Shown: in pieces, positions 1 to 9,660 of the stretch
Layout: each line of letters begins with the position of its first letter
How positions within the stretch are numbered: position 1 is the stretch's first letter
Source of the DNA: Larimichthys crocea
Taxonomy: Eukaryota; Chordata; Actinopteri; Sciaenidae
Reading direction: 5' to 3'
Length of the DNA: 64,000 nt
Assembly: GCF_000972845.2 (NCBI RefSeq)
Contig: NC_040017.1
Location: forward strand, 21,276,742-21,340,741
Notes under the pieces: generated by a model
The model's database searches: none
Told to the model about the DNA's origin: nothing
Seen by the model: the letters and a program-made list of their open reading frames with translations, nothing else
Position numbers and translations under genes: made by a program

Positions 1-130
1 AGGTGGTCTGCCAACCAGGCTGAGTAAAGCTGGTCTTCTTCTTCCTCTTCCTCCTCTCACATACTTCACTTCTCTCTGGGCGTTACATCTATTATCTATT
101 TTATTATAAAAGTTTGATCTCCTGTTTCAG

Positions 131-188
131 GTGGGACCACCCTGCTTCCTGCCAGTGGTATCCTCCACTTGTCAAGCAGTCGCTCTTG
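131..188 (+). other. Exon-like segment on the plus strand (unidentified)
   Basis: Fifty-eight bases are bounded by a strong acceptor (pyrimidine run ending TTTCAG at 130) and a strong donor (GTGAGT from 189) on the plus strand. One open frame reads GTTLLPASGILHLSSSRS, with two bases left over at each end. It resembles no protein I can name and has no visible partner exon. It may be the edge of a tail-to-tail neighbour of ncam1 or a chance arrangement within the ncam1 3' UTR. Confidence 0.18.
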
Positions 189-1212
189 GTGAGTGATTAT
201 TTATTTTTTTTGTACAAAAAGACACAAACTGAAAAAAACAAAAGAGAGACCACATTACAGAACACTCGAATAACAACTGGGAGAGAGAGAGAAACGATAA
301 TAAAAAATAAAAAATAAACAATGTGTAGTAATGCCAGAACAAGCCCCAAAGGTAACACTCATGAAATCAATCCCCCCGCTCCCCACCCCCCCAAACAAAC
401 ACGGGCACGTCTGCCTTGTAGTTACACGTTATGAAGTACTGACAGATTTCATGCCAAGGCTCAAAAACACACCTTCCTTCACTGGCAATATATAGTGCTG
501 TGACCAGAGACTGACAGTTTTTATACACTACACGTGTTTATAATGACCACATTAGTCCATTTATCATACTTTTTCTTCTAATAATACAATATATTAAAAA
601 TCAAAAAAGAATAGGCTAAAATCTCTCACGACAAAGCTATGCAGATTATCATAGAAACCGATGACAAGACAATCTATCGACACACAGGCACAGTGCACAA
701 GCTTGCAGGCAGGAAATGGAAAAGAAATCTTTTGTAGTTTTTAAATAGTACAAAATGTTTTTTCTTTTTTCTTTTTTTTTGCTTTATTTTTATTTATTTT
801 TTTGCTTCAAAAAGCACAACTCAAACTACGAATCCAGACCTTTGATCTGCTTTAATGTGAGGAAGAAACAATAGCTATTGTAGTTGTCGCACCTCATCCA
901 CCCCCCTCCCTCAAATACGTGGCGTATATATTTAGAGCAAGATCAGAAGACATTCACTTGATTCGCGGTTCTTCATCCCTTTCTGCTGGCATTTTTTTTT
1001 GTGTTCAGTGAGTTGCCTTTTCTTTTTTCTTTTTTTTTTCTCCCCTCAAATCAAATTCAGTTTATTAATGAACATTTTGAACTAACGCTGTGGTAAGGCA
1101 GTGACAGACTGATCATAAAATGAGCCAAATTGGATCTGATCGTGCACACTGACGACTGTCGTGTGACTCTCTTTCCCCCTGCAGCTGGCTGTGGGTTAAT
1201 CCTGCATGTTTG

Positions 1213-1232
1213 TTTATTTATTTATTTATTTT
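1213..1232 (-). terminator. ncam1: Candidate poly(A) signal cluster for ncam1
   Basis: Tandem TTTA units on the plus strand read as overlapping AATAAA hexamers on the minus strand, about 710 bases after the exon 19 stop codon. Simple-repeat origin is equally possible and use is unproven. Confidence 0.2.
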
Positions 1233-1943
1233 TAACAACCATAACAAATATGGTTATGATCCAAACATTGAACTCGGGCCTGTGTTTGATCGGTGCCAGC
1301 GTATCTGTGAGAGATGACGCCTCCCTGTAACGGACATGAAGTGAGAACATGAACCTTGTAAACAAAAACTTTACAACCACTTGCAGGTCAGACATGCAGA
1401 ACAAGCTATTTAATGAGACCAAACAAAAATAAAATAAAAAAGAAAAGTTTTATATTTGAACAGTTGAACATGAAAATAAGAAAAATAATTTCTATATATT
1501 GTCAGGTTTTTTTTTTCTTTTTTCTTTTTTTACATTTCTCATAATTCAATACTTGTGCGCGATTGCAATTCAAACTATAAGCACAATAGAAAGTATAGAG
1601 TCTAATTTCATATATTTACCAAGCGATCAATATATAATAAGAGGTTGTTCTTAATAGTCCTGACTGGTTAAATAAAATAACAATAAAAAAATAAAATAAA
1701 TCTCTTATGACCTAAAGATAAACTCCTCGGGTGTAGTAAACATTTCATGAATGGAACCAGAAATGAAGCACAGTCAAAGTGCGCTCTAACCAATCGACTC
1801 GCGTGTGTTGTATGTTTTTTTTTGTTTTTTTAAATATGTAGTTAAGGGCACTGGAAATCAAAACTCCTGCAGTGTTTCTCGCTTAATGCTGCTGCAAAAA
1901 ATGTTTTCAAATCGAGCTGCTGGGGTGTTCGCCCCCCGGCCCA

Positions 1944-2064
1944 TCATGCTTTGCTCTCGGTGGTATTTGTCTGTATGACACTGTTGTGTTCTGCAGCGAT
2001 CTCCGTCAGGGCGTTTGATAACTCTGCCTCCTCCAGTTTGCCTTTCTCATCAGAGAAAATCTTC
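1944..2064 (-). CDS. ncam1: ncam1 exon 19, common cytoplasmic C-terminus and stop
   Basis: Acceptor CCATTGCAG precedes the exon, whose first base completes the GA left by exon 17 or exon 18, giving Glu. It encodes 39 further residues beginning KIFSDEKGKLEE and ending IQTNTTESKA before TGA. The last residues match the mammalian ending TKENESKA; the earlier part is charged and differs from the mammalian exon 19, so the tail has diverged strongly. It is shared by NCAM-140-like and NCAM-180-like forms. The stop at 1944-1946 fixes the end of the coding region. Confidence 0.88.
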
Positions 2065-2599
2065 CTGCAATGGGGGGGAAAAAAACCGAGAGAGTGCAAA
2101 ATAAGAAATCTATTTTTCTCTGCGAGAAAACATGAAATACTTCAGTCTTAACAGTTTTAAATATTTATTCACCCAATATGTAAAGAGACAGCATGTTAGA
2201 GGTCTTTTTACATATTTCTTCACCACCTCCACAACAGTCAGATAAAACTAAACACACTCGTGTAATTCATCCTGCCTCAGCTAGCCTCCCTGATCTAAAA
2301 CAAACAGTGTTTAGCAAATATGATCAATTAATCAGTTTAGCTCTACTTCAAAGAGACTCTGGCACGGGAAAGAGCTCTGGGCTTGTGTTACGTGAGAACC
2401 GTGTTCATCTTAAAGCGGTGAAGCACAGTATCTACATCCTGCCTGCAGCTCCTCTCTCTCTTCTGCAGTTCAGAGCAGGAAAACACCGTCTAGTCTCTGT
2501 TCTCTTTAGCAGAGCTGCAGAGTTTGGTGAGGATTTAGGCAACATTCAGGGGGGAGCACAGTTACTGGCTGAGACAAAACATTTAGCCGTTAAAGCAAA

Positions 2600-3933
2600 A
2601 GCCCCTTTCAGACATGGAACATGTAACATAGCAGGTTTGACAGTGTTGCAGACACACGTAGGTGTTTGTTACGGCTTTATTCACACATGACAGGACTGTT
2701 TGCTTGTGCGATATTGCCATCTGGTGCACGAGAGGGAGTAGTGGCACAGCTGAGCCTGGAGAGTAATGATATCAACAGGCTTCGCTGATTGATTTTAAAA
2801 CGTGTTTCCCCGTTCGACACTTTATTAATGAGCATCGTGTGGGGGCTTTAGAGGTGCAGCCTACGGCTATTTTCATTATTATTTAATCTGCAGATTATTT
2901 TCTAGATTTACAAACGAGTTGTTTGGTCCATAAAAGCTCAGAAAGTGTTGAAGGTGACGTCCTCGGATGTCTTGTTTTGTCCACATCTCAAAGATATTCA
3001 GTTTAGGGTCATACAGGAGTGAAGAAACCAGAAAAATATTCACATTTATGAAACTAAAATCAGAGGAAAAAAAAGTCAAAATTTGAATCGCTTCAGAAAA
3101 TAGTTGGTGATTAATTTAATCGTTGACAACTAATCAGTTAATCCGTCGCGACTCCAGGTGGGACCCGTAATATCTGTTCAGACTGTTATTGTTTTGCCGT
3201 TTATTCTTAATTTGATCCATGCAGATTGGTTGTTGTTGGGTTTGTTGAGGTTCACACTGCAGGGAGAAAAAAATCAGTCTCTCTCTACTTCAAACTGGCT
3301 GACATGCAGTGTTTCCTTGTTCATTAAAGTGACTTAAGTTTCTTTGCACAGCAGAGCTGATTATTAAGTGATACTTTTGTTATGTGCATGTGATTTCTGT
3401 CTGTATCCGTGCCGCTGCAGCTTTTACACTAAGGCCGGGTTTTGAGAATAACTTTTAGATAGTGAGTTAGAAGAAGAAGAAGGCGTGGTGAGGCATCATA
3501 GGAGGCAGTGGGACACGAAAATGGGACAGTTGGTATAAATATGGGGCACAGTTTGAGACCGTCTCTCCTGGAAGATATTTATAGTGATGTAAACACAGAA
3601 AGTGACAGAAATAGATGAACAGAGATGGAGAAAGAGGAAAGAGAAAGAGAGATCACTTCTTCACCTCTGCTCACCTGGACAATCAGCACTCAAAGTCTGT
3701 CAGTTACGATTAGTCTGTCGGAGAGTTGTGGCGGGACGGGGGGTTTCCAAAGCTGTTCGACGATACGACTTCTGATGAAGCACGCTGACAGCTTTAATCT
3801 AATTCAGACTTGTGTGGAAATGTTTCTGGCTCTGACCTAGTTATATTGTCATCTTGACTTTTTACACTAACGCTAAGCGACGTGTTAAATTCCCATCACA
3901 TCTATGTAACAAGGTGCATGTCTGAAAGGGGCT
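2600..3933. mobile_element. Element with inverted ends, probably a non-autonomous DNA transposon
   Basis: The left end from 2601 begins GCCCCTTTCAGACATG and the right end, read in reverse complement from 3932, begins with the same 16 bases. Similarity continues with a matching TGTwACATAG about 15 bases further in on both sides. The interior has no transposase. No convincing target-site duplication is visible, so it is either old or formed by two separate copies in opposite orientation. Confidence 0.5.
2854..3155. repeat. Dispersed MITE-like repeat, family A, near-complete copy
   Basis: It contains the recognisable series GTTGTTTGGTCCATAAAA, TGTCTTGTTTTGTCCACA, AAAGATATTCAGTTTA, AAGAAACCAGAAAA and ATTCACATTTATGAAACT, and ends with TTAATCGTTGACAACTAATC. 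I know this series from a very common interspersed repeat of fish genomes. The ends are roughly inverted (TTTAATCTGCAGATTATTTT at one side, GATTAATTTAATCGTTGACA at the other). Diverged copies lie at 10595-10826 and 49504-49620. Confidence 0.65.
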
Positions 3934-4204
3934 CAACTATTCTTGTGGTGAATGTTGCAAAAAAGTGGAGACCCCACAGTGTCACACACAAGCATAAAGA
4001 AAGAAAACCAGAACCATCATGTCACTCGACTATCACAATCCACAACATCTCACTAGTAATTATCCCAATGTCATTACCACAGTTTACCATTACAATATTT
4101 CATATTGTGTGGTCAATGGCAAGATGCGGTGGTGAATGAATGGGCATACAAGTTACACACTCGCACACACAAACACACAGATAAACCTCTAGAGGGAGCC
4201 GTAC

Positions 4205-5299
4205 TCATCGTTGACAGGAGGAGCAGTCTTGGCCAGAGTCTCTGATGCCTCCAGAACTGGGCCTGAGAGGGGGAGGTCTGCTCCGTCTCCATTGGGCAGA
4301 GAGGGGGCAGAGGGCGGGCTCTCTAAGCTAATGAGGTCTGCGGGAGGCTCGGAGAATCTTTCTGTCCCGTTTGACAGCTCTAGCTCTAAATTTGATCTTT
4401 TGGGCCCCGCGTCTGGGGTTAGTAAGTCATATGTGTCTGACATTGATGTGAGGAAATCGTTTGAGACCGGCGCCTCGAGGCCAATGGGAGTAACGGGTAA
4501 AGGAGAGGGGACATCTGCAACTAGAGGAGCAGATTCTTCAGCGTCCGGGACTTTTAGAGCGCCGTGGATCACTGGAGGAGCGCTAGTTGTAGCTTCTTTG
4601 GCAGTGGGTATGTTATCGTCAACAGTTTGGTCAGCTGGTTTCTCATGTGTGTCAAAGGCAGTGAGGCTAAACCCACTGGGAGCTGGGGCGGTTGGATTTG
4701 AATCGGGGTCTGGTTTTGGAGGGGCAGTGGTTGAGAGAGTGGAGGCAGTTTGTGCTGGTGTGTCGGTGTCTAAGGCTACGGCGTGTGGCGGATTGGAAAG
4801 CTTGCTCACCGGTGGACTCGGAGCTGGTTTCTTGCCTTCGAGAACGGGAGAGGACGCAGCCAGTGGAGATACAGGGGGGCTACCTTTAGCATTCAGGGCG
4901 GCGAGTTTAGGAGAGTGTCTACGCTTCGGTGGTATCGGTGTCCCAGCCTTTTGAGCTCTAGTCCGTTCAGGCGTACAAGGCGGGGTGGTCTTTTTCTCCT
5001 GTTCTTCTACGACGTTACTTCCTCTTTGTTCTACTAACGGGGCCATTTTAGCTTCGACGGCGGAGGTGGAGATGACGGGAGTCGGCGGGGCGGTGTTCGA
5101 CTCTGGCGTCGGGGCCGGGACGGGGGTGGGTGAAGGTTCTGAGGGGTCGTTGGCAGGGGTGGACAGGCTACAAGTGAGGGTAGTGGTCTCGCTAGAGGGG
5201 CTGTCCTGACCGGGGTCAATTGTTGCAGTGGCTGTGTCAGAGTTGGTGGCTACGGAGGAGAGGGTGTCCAGTGCCAGAGCAGCAGTGTAAGCCGCCAGC
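4205..5299 (-). CDS. ncam1: ncam1 exon 18, NCAM-180-specific cytoplasmic insert
   Basis: A 1095-base exon (acceptor TGCTCTCTCAG, donor GTACGG) encodes about 365 residues found only in the long-tail isoform, which in mammals is neuronal, enriched at postsynaptic contacts and linked to spectrin. The first base completes Glu from exon 17 and the last two (GA) take G from exon 19. The start, with ATNSDTATATIDPGQDSPSS and then ETTTLTCS, is clearly homologous to the mammalian TNSDTITE and SETTTLTS region. The rest is rich in Pro, Ala, Ser and Thr and presumably disordered. It is about 100 residues longer than the roughly 267 I recall for mammals. Short motifs: a basic PPKRRHSPK stretch, YDLL (4420-4431) and LISLE (4321-4335). 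Reading past the donor gives YGSL and a stop at 4189-4191, which I regard as intronic. Confidence 0.93.
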
Positions 5300-6083
5300 C
5301 TGAGAGAGCAGGGAGAGAACAGAGACACACAGACTAGACACCAGGGTGACTGTGACAGAGGAAGGGTGGCCCGGACGAGAGCATGCAGAGGGATTAGTTG
5401 GCTTTAGAAGTTCACACAAACATAGAGAAAGCAACTTAAAAAAAAAAACAGCAACTAGTAAGCCTAGTGAGAAAGAGAAACAAAGAAAAAAAGAAGGCGT
5501 CATGCTGTGAGTGAACATTAAAGGATACATCCCATACACACACCAACATGGAGTACGCTGACTAGGAAAACTAATGTACTTTTAAAAAGAGCACCAGTCT
5601 TCCTGCAGAAAACTACAGCACCACGCAGAACCACCTGTACGGGTTAAACAGTACCAGCGACATCTCATGCTCTGTAATCTAATTTTTCCCCAGCCTGTTG
5701 ATGTGAGAGATGGGCTCGCTGAGGTTGTCAAATGGCTTCATGTGAGTTGACCACACTCGAGAGAGAGAGAGGACAAACGCCTTTCTGTGTCTTTAACTGG
5801 TATTGCTTCAACCTTGATACAATGAGACAGAAAATCTCCAGAGGCTGGAGAGGAAACACAAAGTGCAATAATCCCTCTCAGAGGGAATAAAAAACAGAAA
5901 AGCAACACGGCTCAGTGGACTCCACTTAAGAATGACCTGAACATTTTTGTAATCGTTTCAAGGGGTCGAATTTTTTAGTCCTGTTGAATAAGATAATTAT
6001 TCTTTGAAGTGGAGTGCAACGTACACTGGCTTAAAAAAAGAGCGATAAAGAAGGCCGTGTGCTGCGTGTCAGGTGTTACTCAC
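5300..6083 (-). other. ncam1: ncam1 intron between exons 17 and 18
   Basis: No coding or repeat content was recognised. A short A run lies near 5439. The pyrimidine-rich acceptor for exon 18 is at its low-coordinate end. Confidence 0.8.
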
Positions 6084-6200
6084 TCTGGCTCTGTGAGAGG
6101 TGTGGTTTCGTTGGGTTCTGTCGGCCCCGCTGCGTTATGATTGGCTGTGCACTCGTCCTCTGTTCTGACTTCTACTATCGGCTCTTTGGACTCGTCTTTC
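6084..6200 (-). CDS. ncam1: ncam1 exon 17, common cytoplasmic segment
   Basis: This 117-base exon (acceptor CTGTCCTGCAG, donor GTGAGT) encodes [16 protein letters not shown] and, after a less conserved stretch, [13 protein letters not shown]. Both blocks are nearly identical to mammalian NCAM1, so this is the most conserved part of the cytoplasmic tail. It begins with the third base of the Met codon shared with exon 16 and ends with GA. It can join exon 18 (long tail) or exon 19 (short tail) in the same phase, which is what allows exon 18 to be skipped. Confidence 0.97.
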
Positions 6201-7907
6201 CTGCAGGACAGAGAGACAAAAACGGCAACAGATGATGTCACAGAAGAGTTATCATAGCTATAAATTCTGTGAAGGTCATCTTTGGAGAAGGGTGAAATCT
6301 GAGGCAGCCGGACCTGGTTGTAGATCCGTGATGTTTACTCCATTCAAGAGCTTCTTCAGTTCTGACATTTTCTAAAAGGAAATAAAGGACCCCTGACTGT
6401 TGATTACTCAAGATGAACTCAGATACTTACTGACGCTTATAATTCAAAAAAGGCAAATTATACAAGGGCTGCACTTAAGTGAATAAAAAGCAGCTCTGGG
6501 AAAAGGATGCTTACATACCAGAGTGAGGTAGCTTCATGTATGAGAAACACTACTACTACTGAGTCTACTTCTACTAACTCTCTGTTTCAGATTCGGGAAA
6601 ATCGGACATGTTTTTATTTGTGTTACCCCCCAAACAGAAATCCAAATTCACTGGATCTTAGCACTCCTGCTGGAGGAAGTGTGGATTGGTTTCGGCAGAC
6701 CATGAGACCAAAATGCTGACTCCACAGGAACCTTCTTACTAACATAATCAACTGAATGACTCCTCAGCTGTAGAAGGAGATGTAATAAATACTGGGGTTA
6801 CAATCATCTAGATGTCCCAGATCTGTTCACACAAGAACTAAAAATAAGTGTTTTTTATATATGAATACATAAATAAAAGCAGCAAACGGTGATTATGTGA
6901 ATCTTTTCATGCAGCCCTCGAGTCGGCTGACTGGTGAAAAACTATACGCGGCTGTTTTTAAGTGGGACTGCTCGTATGAAACTTGGACTGAATCGATGCA
7001 ACCTCCCACTCCGAATGGTTCGAAGCAGCCTTATTGTGCACATGAGAATATTCCTTCAGTGCTTCACTTACAACTCAGCATCCTTTTATATTTTCACTGA
7101 AGGAGAAAGACACTCTAAAAACTTCATCTCGTTTATGGACCCGTTTTATTGATTCATGTATTTTTTCTGTTCCAGTGGAAACTGACTGAGAGGACCATAA
7201 TGTTTGATTCTACTCTTGCTCTGTTTTTCTTAATGGAAAACTCTTCCCCAGTTATCTCTTCCTTCATCAGCCTAAACATAACCTTCAGGTAAAATCCTTT
7301 ATCATGCACAATCCTCATTAAAGGCCTTCTGGGAAATGTAGTCTTTAATTTCAGTAGAAGTACAGACACAGGAACAAAAAAGAAATTAGAACAACTTGAT
7401 GTTTGACATCAGTTTTCTGCATCTATTATTATTAATATTTCTTCTTTATATATCCAGATTACATGTTTATGCCAGATGTAAACTAAGAACAATATTTACT
7501 TCCTCTTTAAGCTCTGAGGGGAATATGCGGTTAAACGCTCCACTATGTTCACCGACTAGTCGCTAACTTTCTCTGACTGCTGCCTGGTGCTGGACAGCTT
7601 GCTTGCTGAAAACAGCTGTCTGCTGTGACTAGAAACAACGCTGCTGACAGCAGTACGGCTGAAACAAAACTAAAAACAAATCAATCATCAGAAAGCTGCA
7701 AAAAAAATAAAAAATACAAGCTTCAAGTGAGCTGCAGAGTCGGCTGATAAATCTTGTTTTTCACCTCACACACAGACATGTGATCCTTAATATAGAAATA
7801 TTTGATTAGAGCATCTTTAACAACATCTGTTGCCAGAATAAGATGCATATATGAAAGGTTTCAAAAGATTAAACCTGAACTGCATAACTAGTGCCGCTGA
7901 TACTCAC
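6201..7907 (-). other. ncam1: ncam1 intron between exons 16 and 17
   Basis: AT-rich intron. No exon, RNA gene or recognisable transposon was seen. Confidence 0.8.
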
Positions 7908-8106
7908 ATGAAAGCTGCCTTTCCCTCCTCCAAGTTGTGTCCTTTGGTCCCTGTGCCGGACTTGCCACAGAGACACATGATGAGGCCGCATTTGTTGACA
8001 AAGTAACAGGTGACGTCCACAGCCAGCAGCAGGAGCACAAATACTACAACAAGGATCCCTGCCCAGAGCATGATGCCCATGGAGAGCGCCGCTTCATCAC
8101 CCAAAT
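7908..8106 (-). CDS. ncam1: ncam1 exon 16, transmembrane exon
   Basis: The 199-base exon (acceptor GTGTCTGGCAG, donor GTGAGT) encodes the juxtamembrane DLGDEAALSMG, a hydrophobic span GIMLWAGILVVVFVLLLLA, and VDVTCYFVNKCGLIMCLCGK, followed by the start of the tail with LEEGKAAF. The four Cys inside and just after the membrane span match those that are palmitoylated in mammalian NCAM. Compared with the mammalian MCIAVNLCGK, four residues between the last two Cys are missing. Use of this exon instead of exon 15 gives the transmembrane forms. Confidence 0.97.
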
Positions 8107-9248
8107 CTGCCAGACACGAGACAAGAGGAGGAGGGGGTGAGTGCTGAATAACTGTAGCGTGACACAGTTTTAGAGAAACAGCCGTGAACGACTAAATAAA
8201 GTGCAGCTATGCTACTGTAAGCACAGATAGTTCCAGAAAACAGAAACAACTCACCTGCTATGAGCACCGATATGCTCAAGTTGCCCCAGCGTGAGTTTAG
8301 ATGGGAGTGTGATGTGTTTGTGAAGACCGCTGTGTTCGATTAGTGTATAAATAAATAATTAAACGCAAACATCTGTGCTTTAAGAAGGAAAAACCATTCA
8401 TTTGGTTATTAGAAAGATCAAACCAAAGCTTCGACATAGTGCTGCTAGTTACCCGACATGTTCTACGAACACAAAAAGGCGATGATGTATCTTCACTGTT
8501 TGTGTAAAGTCCGTTTTAATTATAGCTGAAGATTGCAGAAACATAAATCTTTAGACACCAATAATTAACAGGTCATCGACATCTGCTAGAATAAAACACC
8601 CTCTGATATAAATGTATAAAAACAGATATGCTTTGAATGATATGATACACATTACATGCATGAGAAACATCTGAACACGTGTCAGTAATCCGCACAAAAA
8701 TAAGTTTCCCTTACGATAAATTCTGTATACAGCTGGTCAAAGTGTGCCAATATTATTATTACAAACATGTTTGCAGTTAGGAGTTTCTGTCTTCACTCGT
8801 GTAAACGTTAATGTTACAGACCTTTACAGTACATGTGCATCATTGTGTGAGCGATTAAAGAATATAATACAGTGTTTATGTAAACGGACAGGCCCAGCAC
8901 AGACTTCTTTCTGATCTAAGTGCTATTTTAATACAACCATTTCAATTCCACTATCATTACTGTAAACTGGCGCTCCTCTCTGTTGTCTAGTGCTGATGAC
9001 TGGCTGTGCTAATGCTGAGCAGAGTGAATCTGTAGGAGGCGGAGGATTTCCACTGCCTTCGGTTCAACGCGTCTGTCTGGTCTGTTCTCAAGCTACGCAG
9101 CATCCTTTATCTCACCCACAACCAGAGACACGTCTGTCATGGACAAAAGTCTGTTTGAAGGAGTGAAAGCATCCAGAGAGACAGCCAGGCCAGAGGAAGG
9201 CAAACTCATCCTCTACAGTTATGGTGTGAATTTCCCTCCCCACGAGAA
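8107..9248 (-). other. ncam1: Intron before exon 16, also 3' UTR region of the NCAM-120-like transcript
   Basis: When exon 15 is used as terminal exon, its 3' UTR must lie here. An ATTAAA hexamer on the minus strand at 8927-8932, about 320 bases after the exon 15 stop, is one candidate signal; another ATTAAA lies near 8516. No repeat was recognised. Confidence 0.6.
8927..8932 (-). terminator. ncam1: Candidate poly(A) signal for the GPI-anchored form
   Basis: ATTAAA on the minus strand, about 320 bases downstream of the exon 15 stop. In AT-rich DNA such hexamers are frequent, so this rests on position only. Confidence 0.2.
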
Positions 9249-9328
9249 CTATGAGAGCAGGAGCACAGTGATGAGGGACAAGATGAGTGATACCGAAGTG
9301 CATGTCACAGATGAACAGCCCTGAGTGG
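9249..9328 (-). CDS. ncam1: ncam1 exon 15, GPI-anchor terminal exon (NCAM-120)
   Basis: The acceptor at 9329-9330 follows a long uninterrupted pyrimidine tract. The exon opens in the phase left by exon 14 and reads ATQGCSSVTC, then the hydrophobic tail TSVSLILSLITVLLLS and TAG at 9249-9251. Mammalian NCAM-120 ends with FVSLLFSAVTLLLLC at the same place, so this is the GPI-attachment signal: small residues for the cleavage site, then a short hydrophobic end with no cytoplasmic tail. It lies between the last fibronectin exon and the transmembrane exon, as in mammals and birds. The chain would be released from the signal and lipid-anchored on the outer membrane face. Confidence 0.9.
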
Positions 9329-9330
9329 CT

Positions 9331-9485
9331 GAGGGAGAGAGGGGGTGGAGGGAGAGGGGGGAGGAGTGCAGCACAACCCCCGAACACACCAAAATGCACA
9401 CAGGTCAGGACGAAAATGTTCACGTGGTCCACCGCACCAATGTCCGGGACCAGGCAAGAGAGCAGGAACATTGAGAGAGAAAGAT

Positions 9486-9521
<36 letters not shown>

Positions 9522-9660
9522 ATAAAGGAAGAGGAGGGTGGGGAAATGAAGGGAAACAAAGAGGAAAAAAAGAAGGGTGGGGAAAACAGAGGAAGAGAGA
9601 AAGTGAAAAATGTGTCAGGTCTGAAAACCAAAAGTGAAAAAAACAAAGAAAAAAGAAACT
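9331..9660 (-). promoter_or_regulatory. ncam1: Long CU-rich tract upstream of the GPI exon
   Basis: On the minus strand, 9331-9360 is almost pure C and T, and 9485-9660 is again mostly pyrimidine, including a (TC)n run at 9489-9517. Such tracts bind PTB-type splicing repressors and U2AF, so this could tune the choice between exon 15 and exon 16. That role is inferred from composition and position. Confidence 0.35.
9489..9517. repeat. (GA)n microsatellite
   Basis: Perfect GA dinucleotide run of about 29 bases, part of the purine-rich stretch upstream of exon 15. Confidence 0.95.

Larger units (their letters stand above)
1..1943 (-). other. ncam1: Probable 3' UTR and downstream flank of ncam1
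   Basis: This stretch follows the stop codon of exon 19. It is AT-rich with many homopolymer T and A runs and no coding similarity to NCAM. AATAAA hexamers on the minus strand occur at 1213-1232 (overlapping copies), 1061-1066, 783-788 and 200-205. Which is used, and where the UTR ends, cannot be told. NCAM1 transcripts in other vertebrates have long 3' UTRs, so the UTR may fill the whole stretch. Confidence 0.55.
2065..4204 (-). other. ncam1: ncam1 intron between exons 18 and 19
   Basis: No coding sequence was recognised. The intron contains a 1.3-kb unit with inverted ends (2600-3933) and a nested 302-bp dispersed repeat (2854-3155). A plus-strand open frame of 165 codons at 2193-2690 has no protein similarity I recognise, overlaps the left inverted end and is treated as chance. 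Confidence 0.8.

Noticed and set aside
2193..2690. Open frame of 165 codons on the plus strand
   Set aside because: No recognisable domain, no splice or promoter context, lies in an ncam1 intron and runs into the inverted end of a repeat unit.
4211..4954. Open frame of 247 codons on the plus strand opposite exon 18
   Set aside because: Antisense shadow of the GC-rich, Pro/Ala/Ser-biased exon 18; the minus-strand reading has clear NCAM homology and matching splice phases.
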